The notes: generated from the letters alone by a model not told the origin. Positions 1 to 10,553 are shown, counted from the stretch's first letter. The stretch is 34,354 nt of DNA from Basidiobolus meristosporus CBS 931.73 (GCA_002104905.1 MCFE01000803.1:1-34354), one strand, 5' to 3'. Numbers and translations: made by a program.

Positions 1-149
1 TGATTTTTTAAAAATATATTTTAACATTAATTTTATTAACTTTGAACACTTCTGAATATTTTTTTATTTTATACCAACATTGGTTTAAACTACTTTTGCT
101 AACTTAAAGTAATTTTGGATTAAACCTTTCTAAAACTATTATTGTTATC

Positions 150-1700
150 TTGATCCTAACTCCACTCTGAGATTCTCACATTGTGGGCTAGCAAGTGTTT
201 TTGCAATATATCTGCTAACATTTTGTCAATTGGACAGTAAGCTAACTCTAAGTTATTTTCTACAGCTTCCCTGACAAAGTGGTGTTGTATACTTATGTGC
301 TTAGTTCTGGCATGATTAGTAGGGTTCCTAGTTGATTAAATACAATGTTGATTATCTTTGTCAATGCATGTTAGTTCATCTAAATTAAAGCCTAAGTCTT
401 TGAATAGTTTCTGTAGCCATATAGCCTCCTTAGTTGCTTGGCAAGTGGCCCTATATTGAGCTTCAGTTGTAGATAGGGCCACAGTTGGCTGTTTCTTGCA
501 ATTCCAAGTGATAGCTGCACCAGAATAAAGAAATACATACCCAGTAGTAGAACATCTGTCAATCAGATCCCTACCCCAGTGTGAATCAGTAAAATCATCA
601 AATTTTTGCCTATAAGCTGCTTGAGAGTATTCTAGTTGCATAATTATGGTACCTTTTAGATATCTGAGAATCTGCTTAACAGCCATTATTTAATCTGATC
701 TATAATTCTGCATGAAATGACAGACTATTCCAATTGCTGCTGCAATATCTGGACCTGTAGCCACCATCAGGTACATCAGACTACCAACCATTGATTGGTA
801 TGGAAAGCCTTGGCCCATACTTAAGCCATTTTCACCTAAACTAGCTGAGATTTGCTCAATTTTAGATTCTTGTCCATAGAGGTAGCTGCAGGTTTGCAGT
901 TTTCCATTTTAAAGCATCTGAAGATGTCCTTGATCTACTTAGACCAATTCAGCACAATTATAAGTGTAGGTGTATCATATTTCAATTCAATCATAAGAAA
1001 ATAGCTCAATTTTACAAGATCTGTCATCTCAAACTTGCTGAAGAGATCTGTTTTGGTCTCTTTAAGTGCCTCCTGGTCACTTGTAGCTATTATTAGACTG
1101 CCTACATAAGGAACTAGGATGCTCACACTCTTTTTGGGCTGTTTCATATGTTTAGTCAGTGTCACAAATGAACCCAGTCTCCTCTAGATATGTGCAATCT
1201 TGTTATACCATGCTCTAGGTGCCTGCTTAAGCCCAAACAAGTATTTCTTGAGTCTGCACACCATATGGGGGCCTTCTGGATTGATAAAACCTTTTGATTG
1301 CTCCATAAAGTTTCTTGCAAATCCCCATTTAGAAAGGCTCTTTTGACATCAATTTGGTGTAGATCTAGACTGTGTACAGCTGCCAGGGCTAGAACTGTCC
1401 TAATGGAGGCAAACTTGGCAACCAGAGCAAATGTTTCCTTAAAGTCTAGTCCTTGAATCCAAAAATTGCCTTTAGCTACCAATCTAGCCTTGTACTTATT
1501 AAAGGTACCATTGGAGGTTATCTTGATCTTGTAGACCTATCTACATTATACTAGCTTTCTCCCATTTGGTAAGTCTACCAGTACCTACATTTTTGCCTTG
1601 ATCAGTGATTGGTACTCCTCCTGCATGGCTTGTTGACACATAGTAGCATCTAGACCTTGCATTGCATGTTCAAGATGGTGTGGCTTGGCACATTAAACAA
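150..1700 (-). pseudogene. copia-2 reverse transcriptase / RNase H region
   Basis: C-terminal part of a copia pol polyprotein. Read leftward: RVT_2 start around 1650-1160 (motifs KYKARLVAKGN, GLDFKETFALVAKFASIRT, DVKRAFLNGDLQE), palm and connection around 1165-690, and RNase H around 686-150 ([35 protein letters not shown]). The last readable stretch has the usual KHI...HHFVREAVE end. The RT catalytic YVDD motif reads YVGS at about 1100-1110, so both catalytic aspartates are lost. Several frame breaks. Copia identity is secure; activity is excluded. Confidence 0.88.
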
Positions 1701-2180
1701 GATAAGCTACTTCATAATCACTGGATATTTGCCACTTGGAATCAAAGGCATTTCATATTCTGGTAGATCTCCTAGCAAGGATAATTTGCTCTGATCTGGA
1801 ACTGGTAAATTATTTTGCATATCTGGCTGAATTAGGTACTTTTCTACTTCATCAGTGTTGATTGCATCATCAGGCAGCTAGCCAATGATTTCAGTGGCTT
1901 TCCAATATGAATTCTCCTCAAGTACACTGTCCCAGCTCTTGATTGGCTCCTGAAGTTTGCCATCATACACTTTGTACCCTTTAGTATCTTCACAAGACCC
2001 ACAAAGATTCCTCTTCTACTCTTTGGCTCCAGCTTGGAGCATTTTTTGTCAGGAATTCAATAAAAGACACTGCTGCCAAAAATCCTGACGTGCCAGAGGT
2101 CTGGTTTCTTGTCTGTATATGCTTTAAGGGGTGTATAATTATGTAATGCTGTTGTTGCACATCTATTCTTGATGTATGCC

Positions 2181-2549
2181 TGTTGCAATTTAAGAAGTGA
2201 TTTGGATATAAGGAACTTATCAAGAAATAGTGATAATAGTTGAACTGTTGTTTATTCATAAAGAAGCTCAGTATTTATACCTTTGTAGAAGTAAAACAGC
2301 TGCAACACTAAGCAGGGAGGGTTTCTCAATATTCAGGAGCATTTTGCAACAGTTTCAGGGTTAGTACATAATGTTTGGTAATAGTGCTAATTTGATCCTG
2401 ACTATAGGGGAATAATCATAAGATCATATATCTGGAGTAAGTGGCAAAGTTAAGGCAGTAAATGAGTCCTACAGTGACTAAGACTAGTCTAGAATTGGTA
2501 AGTAAATTTTTAGCTCCTGAATGATAACAAATAGTCCAATATTTCAACA
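2181..2549 (-). repeat. Solo LTR2, 369 bp, target duplication ATGCC
   Basis: Begins TGTTGCAA and ends TTTCAACA on the plus strand (minus orientation), about 88% like the LTR at 5881-6250. Flanked by perfect 5-bp direct repeats ATGCC at 2176-2180 and 2550-2554. No internal retrotransposon sequence remains, as expected after LTR-LTR recombination. Contains TATA-like and AATAAA signals in minus orientation. Confidence 0.93.
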
Positions 2550-3081
2550 ATGCCACCATAGCAATTAATTCAGCCAAAAACTTGAAGTTCATTCCCTTAT
2601 CATGTAGCATAGATCTTCCCATCACTGCTGTTGTTCTATATGCTCATTTTGCTACTCAACTTTGCTGTGGAGTATGTGGAACAGCTTTCTGCTCAAGTAT
2701 ACCAGTAGATGAGCAGTATTTTGCAAATTCCTTTGAGCAGTATTTTCTTCAATTGTCACTTTGAAGCACCTTCAATTTGCACCCAGTTTGTGTTTCAGTC
2801 ATGTTCTTGAAGTGCTTAGACAACTCTAAAGCATCATTCTTTGCCTTGAGGAAGTACACCCATGCATATCTTGTCTTGCCATCAATAAACATCTTAAAGT
2901 ATTTCTTGGCTCCAGAGGACAGTGTTCACATAGGCCCACATTTGTCTGAGTTTACAATAGCCAATATTTTGGTGGTGTTGATGCCTCCTAAGCTCCTGAA
3001 ATATTGTCTAGCTTGTTTGCCATATGAGTAACCCTTACAGACACTCAATTTGATCAGAATTGAATAATTTGGGCCTAAAAC

Positions 3082-3431
3082 TGTTGTAAGAGTCTTGGAG
3101 ATATTGGAAGTGATTGGGAGGACAAGTAGTTTGTGTGGTTTTCACTTGATGATTTATTGAATGTAAAAGTAGTATTCATACTTTTACCTGGTCTTGGCAT
3201 AACAAACACATAGAATAGGTTAAAGAGGGTCCCAAGAACATGTGTGCAAAGTTTGCGGCTGTTTAGATAACTTTGAGAATTTCCATGTTCTGGGTACCTG
3301 GTATTTTGGTGAAAATATTTTAAGTAAATCCCCACAAGGAATTTGGGTCAGTATTCTCTAGGATTTGAAGGTAATGATCTAAGTGACTAAGTTAGGTGAA
3401 TATTTAGGTGGAAATACAAATTTGTACAACT
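3082..3431 (-). repeat. Solo LTR1, 350 bp, target duplication AAAAC
   Basis: Matches the LTR1 family (copies at 14964, 23319, 24239, 28415, 28848) over its whole length in minus orientation. Flanked by AAAAC at 3077-3081 and 3432-3436. The last base of the terminal CA is changed to T on the plus strand. Inserted in the pre-integrase part of copia-2. Confidence 0.93.
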
Positions 3432-3792
3432 AAAACATGCTGATTTTTCACTAATTGGCTCATTTTCTGTTCCCCAATGTGTCCTAGCCTCCTATGCCAT
3501 GTCTCCCAGGTAGTTGTATTGGCTTAAGCAATGTTGGCATAATCTGGTACAATGATCTTGCATTGTAACTGGTATATATTGCAATATCTGATTCCCAAAG
3601 CTATTTTTTGTTCATTTTCACTCAATATTGAGCAGTTCAGCTTAGTAAAAATAAATTCCAGTCCTTGGGCAGTTGCTTTACTGACTGAGAGTAGGTTCTT
3701 AGCTATTCCAGGTAGGTAGAGTATATCAGTCAGTTTTGCTGCTGTAGCCCCTGGGATATCACTCATATATAGTTGTATAGGCCCACTGGCAG

Positions 3793-4593
3793 TGTGGTAG
3801 GGTAAACATACCTCCCACAGACAAGTTTGTTCATATAGCCATTATGATATACTTATCCATATTTTATCTTATCAGTATTATCCCATTCTTCTTTTGCCCA
3901 TATTATCAGTATTATCCCTATATGATGTTTACCCTGATTAATTATTAGCATTAGTTATTGCAGATGTTATTCAGCTTTATGATCAGTATATGCATCTACA
4001 TAAGGCAGGTACCTGTGCCAGTACCCATGACACATGGCCTAGGGCTGTGTTACCATCCCTACCATTTCAATACCATATATGGTATCTCTATGTTGCACAG
4101 GTTTCAGACTACTGATTCCCAATTAGTTGGATGTGCTGTGCCTTTTAGAATCTTCCAGGACATTCTTGGCATATTTTTAGTTCATAGTGATGTCATCAAG
4201 AATTCCACTGATGCCTAGAATCTTCTAGAACCTTGTCATTAGTAATCACTTGGCAATCTGGAAAAGTACTTAAGGGAATGCAATCCCTTGTCAATAAATC
4301 ATCCCTTCTATCAGTAACACTTCTACCATATTGATCAGTGGTTGATCACTGCACCTGCCTTCAGCAGCACATCTCAGACCTGCCATCAAGGAGCTTTTCA
4401 GGGTAGTGCACAAGACACACAGAGGCCTTTGGAGACACTTGGAGCACCAAGGATGCTAGAAAAGCAGGAGCTTTTACCATAGTGACATATTGACAAAGAC
4501 ACCAGCAGTTTAGACACAGAGGTTATTGCACCCATCAGACACCTCACACACCTTGAGTTGTGTAGCTTCTCCCAGGAGTACCTCTACACCACA
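3793..4593 (+). repeat. LTR3 copy A, 801-bp solo-LTR-like repeat
   Basis: Starts TGTGGTAG and ends CTACACCACA, so it has TG...CA ends with a short inverted repeat. Homologous end to end with 7779-8578 in reverse orientation and with a 236-bp fragment at 16224-16459. Flanks GCAG (3789-3792) and ACAG (4594-4597) look like a 4-bp target duplication with one transition. AATAAA at 4293-4298 suggests plus orientation. No coding sequence. A retroelement LTR is most likely; a large MITE is not excluded. Confidence 0.8.
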
Positions 4594-4663
4594 ACAGCGG
4601 TAGCTTCCAGTGCAGAGTTGTCTCCCAGATGAACCATTCTTACTGGATTAGACTTTAAGTTGC

Positions 4664-5015
4664 TGTGTTACAAGTCTTTGTATAAGAGTTGCAGAGGAAT
4701 AGCATGTTTAGCTAGTACTGTATTCACTAAAACTTGAACTGATTTTTATTGAGGTTCCTGCAGCTCCTTATATACATTTTGTCAGATCAATAGCTGACTA
4801 ATTGTATTTCCTAAATGTAGGCTGTGGCTGATGACTCATTTGATTGCATCATCATCACCCAATAAGATCCTACTTAATATATATATTTCTGGCTGATAAG
4901 GATTTGCTGATTCATTTGCTGACTAATGCTACTGATTTGATATATAACATTGTTATACTGATAGGCTAAACATAAAACTAATTGATTTGACTAAAAAGCT
5001 GATATAACTTGTACA
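4664..5015. mobile_element. 352-bp MITE-like element with 10-bp target duplication
   Basis: AT-rich non-coding insertion in the copia-2 protease. Ends TGTGTTACAAGT / ACTTGTACA form an imperfect inverted repeat. Flanked by TTTAAGTTGC (4654-4663) and TTTAAGTGGC (5016-5025), 9 of 10 identical. A duplication of 9-10 bp is typical of Mutator-like transposons, while LTR elements give 4-6 bp. Internal short GCTGA(T/C)T-like motifs recur. Removing it plus one flank copy restores the host copia reading frame. No second copy seen in the window. Confidence 0.7.
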
Positions 5016-5110
5016 TTTAAGTGGCAGACCATAAAAACTGAACCACTCCTTTATACCCCAATTTACTGTGATGCTCCAGAGTCAACAGATCATTTGTTAC
5101 TTTGGTTACT

Positions 5111-5860
5111 TGCACTCTCTTGTACAGTTAAAAGTCACTGTTCATCAGTAGTTATATGGTTTGCCTGCTCCAGTTTCTGTTTTTTGACTGCTTATTTCTT
5201 CTTGCATTGTCCTGCCCAGTGTCCTGGCTTCTTACAGTAGTTACAGCTACCAGGTCTTCTTTGGTTCAGTAGCTTTCCCTTCTTTTCTGTGTGCCTTTCT
5301 AGGATGAAAAAAGCATTGTCTTCAATTTTCTCTGCTTGATCATTACATCTGTGATCTTCATGGGGAAGTCTGCCTCCAACATAGTCTAAAGGCTAACTGT
5401 CTTCTCTGCTTCCAAAAGAAAGTATGAGAGACTCATACTTGTCTGGTAGGCTGCAAAGCAGATAGAGTATCTTTTCTTCATCATCTGCACCAGCACTAAT
5501 ACTGTAAAGCTCTTCTGGAAGTGTCTCCATTCTGCAATGAGTTGTGGCATGTCATCATCTGGCTTCTTCCTCATGGTGAAGAAATTTCATTTTCAATAAT
5601 GCTTGCTTGATACTGGCTTTGCTTTAAAGATCTTCTCTAAGGATTCCCATGCTGCTCTGGCAGTATTTGAAGCTTAGATTTGTCCAATGAAGGAATTTTG
5701 CACATTCCTGCTACTATACTCCAAAGCTTTGTTTCTTTAAGGTGGATCAGCATCTTGATTCTCCAAAGTCTGTAGTTCTTTCCATCAAACCTCTCCTTTA
5801 CAAGGAAGATGTTTGTGTTATTTTGTTTGCTGGTAAAAGTCATCCTTAAAATTGGTTAAG
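5111..5860 (-). pseudogene. copia-2 gag
   Basis: Begins at an ATG at 5843 with MTFTSKQNNTNIFLVKERF, followed by DGKNYRLWRIKML, a form typical of copia gag N-termini. It continues in broken frames through a UBN2-like middle (5574-5386) to a CCHC zinc knuckle C-x2-C-x4-H-x4-C (CNYCKKPGHWAGQC) near 5250-5205. The knuckle is intact, but the gag frame has several stops and shifts. Confidence 0.85.
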
Positions 5861-5880
5861 GCAGTCCGGGGCTCATAACC
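5861..5880 (-). promoter_or_regulatory. Primer-binding site of copia-2 (internal initiator tRNA-Met)
   Basis: Directly abutting the inner end of the 5' LTR, the minus strand reads GGTTATGAGCCCCGGACTGC. The first 13 bases are the complement of the anticodon arm of a eukaryotic initiator tRNA-Met (GGGCUCAUAACC core). Drosophila copia is known to prime from such an internal tRNA fragment. The unrelated LTR1 family has the same 13 bases in the same place. Confidence 0.8.
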
Positions 5881-6250
5881 TGTTGCAAATTCAGAAGTGA
5901 TTTGGATATAAGGAACTTATCAAGAAATAGTAATAATAGCAAAACTGTTGTTTATTCATAATGAGGATCAGTAATTATACCTTTGTAGCAATAATGCAGC
6001 TGTAACACTGAGTAAGGAGGGCTACTTAACATTCAGGAGCATTGTGTGACAGTTTCATGGTTAGTACATAATGTTTGGTAAAAGGTGTTAATTTGATATT
6101 GACTATAGGTAAATATTCATGGGATCATTAATCCGAAGAAACAGGCAATGTTGAGGCTACAAATTAGTCCTGCAGTGACCAAGACTAGTCTAGAATTGTT
6201 AAGTCAGTTTTTAACTGCTGAATGATACCAAATAGTCCAATATTTCAACA
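5881..6250 (-). repeat. 5' LTR of copia-2 (LTR2), 370 bp
   Basis: TGTTGCAA...TTTCAACA on the plus strand, homologous to 2181-2549. Contains TATAATTA and AATAAA in minus orientation. Adjacent to the primer site on its inner side and to the CACTA-1 leader on its outer side (GCCACAACTTTATTTATAAT, also at 22232 and 32566). Confidence 0.93.
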
Positions 6251-6411
6251 GCCACAACTTTATTTATAATGCTTACTATGGCAGGCATCATAGAATCTTA
6301 CATTCATGTGGGTGCAATGTCTCAAATACAAGACTATCTTATATTCACATGAGTATTGACCAAAAAGTGATACTACAGATTTACATTGTCAAAGGTCAAA
6401 CTGTTTGCCTT

Positions 6412-9060
6412 ATGAACAAGACTACTATGATTCAACTCCGTGAGAGAAGCGAGAAAAGACCTTGTGCCTATTGTAGTGAGCCCCTCAGCCATAAAGCACA
6501 CAGACAGCCTAGGAAGTATTACAATAATCATGACCAGTTTTTTGCCATACAAGTCATCATTGACTATTCATCAGTTACTACTGTATCAACATTGTCTTGA
6601 TGGCCAGTTGATACCTCTATATTGGCATCTGGCAGTCTTTGTCATTTTGAGCAAACTGAGTCAGGTGAGTTTGTGACACCTTTAGGCTCACCTCAGTGTT
6701 CTGAATATGGCACACAGAGTGATAACTCTGATAAAGAAGGCTCACTGATCAATTGTGAGCCTATCTCCCCTAATAGTAGTACCACTGATGAGCCCAGTCA
6801 AAACCCAATATGCAATGAGACAACACCCATGAAACAAGTGCCAAGAACATAGTATGGAGCCAAGTGAGTCCAGTAATCCATCTACTGGTGAATGATATAA
6901 TGTTGTGGCTAGAGAAGCGGTGTGTTTCCACAAATATCAGTAATGGGGGCTTTGAGGATTTATTACCACTTCTTGCCCAAATCATTCCAGGATGGAACTT
7001 ACCATGTACATGGTACAAGTAGAGAACTGTAATGCCGTTAGCAAGATATGACCCAGTGACTGCCCTGATTCCAGCATGTTTTAACAGTTGCATGGCATTC
7101 ACATCCAAAAATGCCACCATCGCAACATGTTCAGATTGTCAGGAATTCACCACCATTGAGGGAAAATATTGCTCACACTCCAGATATATTCTGTAATACC
7201 CCATCTAAAGAAGCTCATGCAGTCCAACCAATATCGCAAGCTATAAAGTACTGCACTCACATCAATTAAGTACAAACATATTCAATACATTTGATGGCAT
7301 CATTACAAGCAGCTAACAAGCACAGGCCACTTTGAAGGTATATATGACCATGCCTTTGCCTTGGCACTTGATGGATTCTCATTAAACAAGTACTCTACCT
7401 TCAAATCCTGCTGGCTACTGATTTTCTTCAACCTGAATCTGCCACATATCTTATGGTATCAGAGCAAAAACTTGATGGTAGTCTCACTGGTATTGGGGCC
7501 TAAATCACTGTCCAACCATGATAGCTACCTGTATCCATTGCTGGATGAATTCAGTATGCTTTGCAGCAGGATAACAGTAAACGGCCATTATGTCAAAGTG
7601 CAAATAATTATCTGCATAGAGGATGTCCCAGCCATCAGCATGATAGCTGGCTTTTCTGGGCACAATTGACAGTATTGCCGTCAAATATGTCAGATCCAGG
7701 GGATTTACACCATAAGTCACACACTATAATTATCCAAACACCAACAATTAGAACATCATCTTCCCACAGAGAGAATGTTGTGGTGGTTTAGAGGTCCCCT
7801 AGGAGACACTACACAACTCAAGGTGTGTGAGTTGTCTGATGGCTGCAATAACCTATGTGTCTAAACTGCTGTTGTCTTTGTCAATATGTCACTATGGTAA
7901 AAGCTCCTGCTTCTCTAGCCTCCTGGATACTTCAAGTGTCTCTAATGGCCTCTGTGTGTCTTGTGCACTACCCTGAAAGCTCCTTGATGGCAAGTCTGAG
8001 GTGTAATTAATAAAGGCAGGTGCAGTGATCATCTGCTAAACAGTAAGGGGAAAGTGTTACTGATAGAAGTAATGATTTATTGCTGAGGGATTGATCTCCC
8101 TTGAATACTTTTCTGAATTGCCAAGTGATTACTATAGACAGGGTTCGAGATGATTCCAGCCATCAATGGAATTCTGGATGACATCACTATGAGCCAAAAA
8201 TACTCCAAGAAGGTCCTGGATGGCTCTTAAAGGCAGAGCACATCCAACTAACTGGGATCAGCAGTTCAAAACCTGTGTAACAAAGGGATACCATGTATGG
8301 CATTAAATGGTAGGGATGTTAACACAGACTTGGGTTATGTGTCATAGGTACTGATGCAAATACTGGCCTAATGTAGATACATTTACAGATCACAAATCTG
8401 AATAATATCTGGGATTGCTAAAGCTAATAACTTATCAGGAGTTACATTGTATGGGGATAATACTAATAATATAGGCAAAGAAGAATGGGATAATACTGAT
8501 AAGATAAAATATGGATAAGTGCATCAAAATAGCTATAGGGATAAGCTTGTATGTGGGAGGCATGATTACGCTATCACAACATACAGAGTCAGCATGCAGT
8601 TGCAGCAAAGTTGGCCAGCTCAAAGCTATTGGCCAAAATATGTAATTAATTGGAAATCAGAGATACTTAAGATAGAGGGTATCTGTTAGAGCAAGGTGTG
8701 ACAGAATTCTCTTGGTCACAACTTCTATACCACTCAAAGTCAAATTCACACACACAAGAGCCAGAGTGCACCTTTAAGGGGGGCTAGAATCTAGAAGGGA
8801 GAAGGAATATATTGGCTAAATACCACAAAGTTCCTTGCAGATATTCATGAGGTGCTCATAGCAGAAGTGGCAGCAAGCAAACATATGTTTGCAAGATGTA
8901 TACATTACCAGCAGTACAAGGTATATGACAACTTTGCAAGCTTCACACTAAAAAGCTGTAAAGTAAAGGTGATAGAAGTATATCAATTTTGACAGGTGTA
9001 TGCATTTGTGGAGGTTAGTAGGCAGGAGGCCATAGTTCTTGTTGATTCAAACTATATGTG
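6412..9060 (+). pseudogene. Tnp2-type transposase of CACTA-1, decayed
   Basis: Begins MNKTTMIQLRERSEKRPCAYCSEPLSHK, matching the N-terminus of the other Tnp2 copies, with stops from about 6598. The Transposase_21 core is readable at 7361-7669: ALDGFSLNKYST holds the presumed catalytic Asp, then NLNLPHILW and DSYLYPLLDEF. The gene is cut by LTR3 (7779-8578), resumes at 8579, and after about 8697 jumps to the C-terminal part (YWLNTTKFLADIHEV and KVIEVYQF-like, 8810-8990), an internal deletion of roughly 1 kb. Missing key parts and many stops make it inactive. Confidence 0.88.
7779..8578 (-). repeat. LTR3 copy B, 800 bp, decayed ACGT target duplication
   Basis: Full-length reverse-oriented homologue of 3793-4593 (TGTGGTGG...ATCACA). 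Left flank ATGT (7775-7778) and right flank ACAT (8579-8582). The uninterrupted site in the sister transposase gene (34101-34104) reads ACGT, so the two flanks are the two alternative deamination products of one 4-bp duplicated site. Confidence 0.85.
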
Positions 9061-9599
9061 GGATACCCAAGGTAGTAGTTAGTAAGCAAATAAAGAGGAG
9101 TGATTCTACAGTGGTATTTATAAATTGCACAAGGGGAGGTAGAAAAAGGGAATACTTTTTGGTAAAGTGGTATGGTATTTTTATACAGAGCTAGCTGTAG
9201 GGTGTCATACTGCTGTAATAGTGCAATCAGAGACTTGCAATATGGCTATCAAAATACTGTCATATTTTTTGCCATATAAGGCAACTGAATATACTGGCTA
9301 GTTAGATCCACTTAAAGTAGGTGCAGAGTGGATTAATACCGCAATAATGCCATGCAGTATCATCACAGCACCAATCAAACCCTGTCAAGTTTTATAACAT
9401 TATTTGGCTGTAAAATTAGCAAAACATTGTTGTAATCCTACTAAATGATCATTAAGAGGGTCACTAGTTTCAAGCAGCTGGTATTATGATGGTCTCCAAA
9501 CAGGGTCCTGATGGCTGATTTGGATTGGATCCACCTGTGGGACCAAATTATTCTCATAGGGCAACAGGTTCCAAGTCAGGAGTACTTTGAATACCTTCT

Positions 9600-9800
9600 T
9601 GGTCAGGATTAACAGAAGTCCTAGAGGGCATAGGCACTTCTATTCTAGTAATTACAAGGCACACTGTGTGAAGTATCAAGCACTGTCTGACATTGAGGGT
9701 AACATAACATGGTTTAGTGGGCCATATGCTGGAAATAGGAAATGACAAAGCACTCTGGGTAGAGAAGCTGCTGAAATAACTAGGAGTCCACATGAATTTT
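9600..9800 (+). pseudogene. PIF/Harbinger-type DDE transposase fragment
   Basis: In one frame (9635-9739) the plus strand encodes HFYSSNYKAHCVKYQALSDI followed by EGNITWFSGPYAGNR. After a one-base shift it continues NDKALWVEKLLK (9741-9776). This matches the DDE_Tnp_4 / HARBI1 pattern Y-x-G-x-K-x-x-H-x-x-K-x-Q...G...GP-x-x-G-x-x-x-D. Only this core piece is recognisable; the first catalytic Asp region upstream is blurred. It lies just outside the right end of CACTA-1, so it is probably the older sequence that CACTA-1 entered. Confidence 0.6.
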
Positions 9801-10108
9801 GATATATTGTGAGCTAGCACTTAGTTAAATGACATATTTCAGAATATCAACTTGTAAACTAGTTTGTATAGTACTTGCTAATTATCAAAAGCTAGTGAAG
9901 TACAGAATTTTAGGAAAATCTGAAACCTGTCCAAATGAGCTGAAACCTAGCATACGTACTCCAGAGACTACCCTAATAATGAGCATATAGCTGCATATAC
10001 ATAGCTTTTAATAAGTACAAATACTGTGTTGCAACTCAATAAATCAATAAGTGAGTATCATGTATATCTTTTAGTTCTCCATTTCACTTCAAACATGTCT
10101 CTTTAGTA
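9801..10108. other. No recognisable feature
   Basis: AT-rich, CpG-poor sequence with stops in all frames. Possibly further decayed Harbinger sequence, but I see no motif. Confidence 0.4.
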
Positions 10109-10297
10109 TTTCAGCGTAAATTCAGTAAAGAGGAGAAATCCATGGATGACTTAGTTCTTATAGGAGAGGTTAGTCAGAGATTAGGATGTTGTACAGCTCA
10201 TAGGAAGTTAAGGAATGGCATGCTTAGTATGAAGGAGAAGCTCTACAATGACATATGTAATCATTTCCAAGAAAGAGTAGAGCATACATGTGGATAA
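10109..10297 (+). pseudogene. Unidentified 63-codon open stretch
   Basis: An open frame with protein-like composition: starts FQRKFSKEEKSMDD, has an internal ATG at 10142, continues LVLIGEVSQRLGCC and then charged helical-looking sequence (SMKEKLYNDICNHFQERVEH), and ends at TAA 10295-10297. I do not recognise the family. It could be part of the neighbouring Harbinger relic or of another transposon. It appears only once in the window. Coding status is tentative. Confidence 0.35.
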
Positions 10298-10553
10298 CTG
10301 AAGAGGTTCAGCATATTATCCAGTGTATACAAAGGAAAGTCATGTATAGGATAAAACAGCAGAATAAGTAAAATAGTTAAGATATATATTGATCACACTG
10401 TATTCATAAAAGAAGACATCAACTGAGAGAAAAGCATCTTGAGCATTATGAAGTGTAAATAAAGCAAGAAAAGCACTGTTCTGAGCAAAATAAGTAAGGT
10501 TGAGTAAAATTACCAGTAAGGGTATATTACCACTGGCCTAATGGTGGAAGTTA
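10298..10553. other. No recognisable feature
   Basis: AT-rich sequence without an open frame or a match to other parts of the window, apart from about 12 bp next to the palindrome that resembles 19573-19584. Confidence 0.4.

Larger units (their letters stand above)
1701..3792 (-). pseudogene. copia-2 integrase region, split by two solo LTRs
   Basis: Between protease and RT. Recognisable pieces are the GAG-pre-integrase C-x2-C-type end (KGYSYGKQARQYF near 3030), the rve core start (SDKCGPM, then FIDGKTRYAWVYFLKAKND around 2960-2830) and the C-terminal core (GRSMLHDKGMNFKFLAELI around 2625-2560). It continues after the 2181-2549 insertion as YIKNRC...TPLKAYTDKKPDLWHVRIFGSS (2180-2040). Removing the solo LTR and one target-site copy keeps the reading frame at its site. 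The stretch 1701-1990 is a linker toward RT with no motif I can name. Confidence 0.82.
3524..5110 (-). pseudogene. copia-2 aspartic protease region, split by LTR3 and a MITE
   Basis: Retropepsin-type protease of a copia polyprotein. The catalytic DSGAS is visible near 5075, the middle (MVHLGDNSALEATA) at 4660-4594, and the C-terminal half (SGPIQLYMSDIPGATAAKL, then LPGIAKNLLSVSKA) at 3792-3660. The reading frame is continuous across both insertion sites if the inserts (3793-4593 and 4664-5015) and one copy of each target duplication are ignored. This supports precise transposon insertion rather than rearrangement. A stop follows the DSGAS motif. Confidence 0.85.
1..6250 (-). mobile_element. 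LTR2-family copia retrotransposon (copia-2), 3' end outside window
   Basis: Minus-strand Ty1/copia element read from its 5' LTR (5881-6250) through primer site, gag, protease, integrase and RT/RNase H to about position 150; the 3' LTR is not seen. The domain order protease-integrase-RT-RNase H is the copia order. Four later insertions lie inside it (2181-2549, 3082-3431, 3793-4593, 4664-5015). The base after 6250 continues as the leader of a Tnp2 gene, so copia-2 landed in the intergenic space of CACTA-1. Many stops and shifts: not functional. Confidence 0.9.
6251..9561 (+). mobile_element. CACTA-1: transposase half of a CACTA/EnSpm element
   Basis: Plus-strand Tnp2 leader and gene, ending in a degenerate terminal inverted repeat. 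The right end reads, on the complement, CCCTATGAGAATAATTTGG and matches CACTATGGAAAATAATGTGG at 15712 and CCCTATGAAAAATTATTGAG at 30129. The left half, with the divergent gene, should lie beyond the copia-2 insertion, outside the window. It contains an LTR3 copy at 7779-8578 and an internal deletion near 8697. Confidence 0.88.

Noticed and set aside
1-149. 3' LTR of copia-2 at the window start
   Set aside because: The sequence is AT-rich but does not match either LTR2 copy, so the LTR must lie outside the window.
9554-9820. 88-codon minus-strand open frame
   Set aside because: The plus strand of the same stretch has clear DDE transposase motifs, and the minus frame overlaps the end of CACTA-1.
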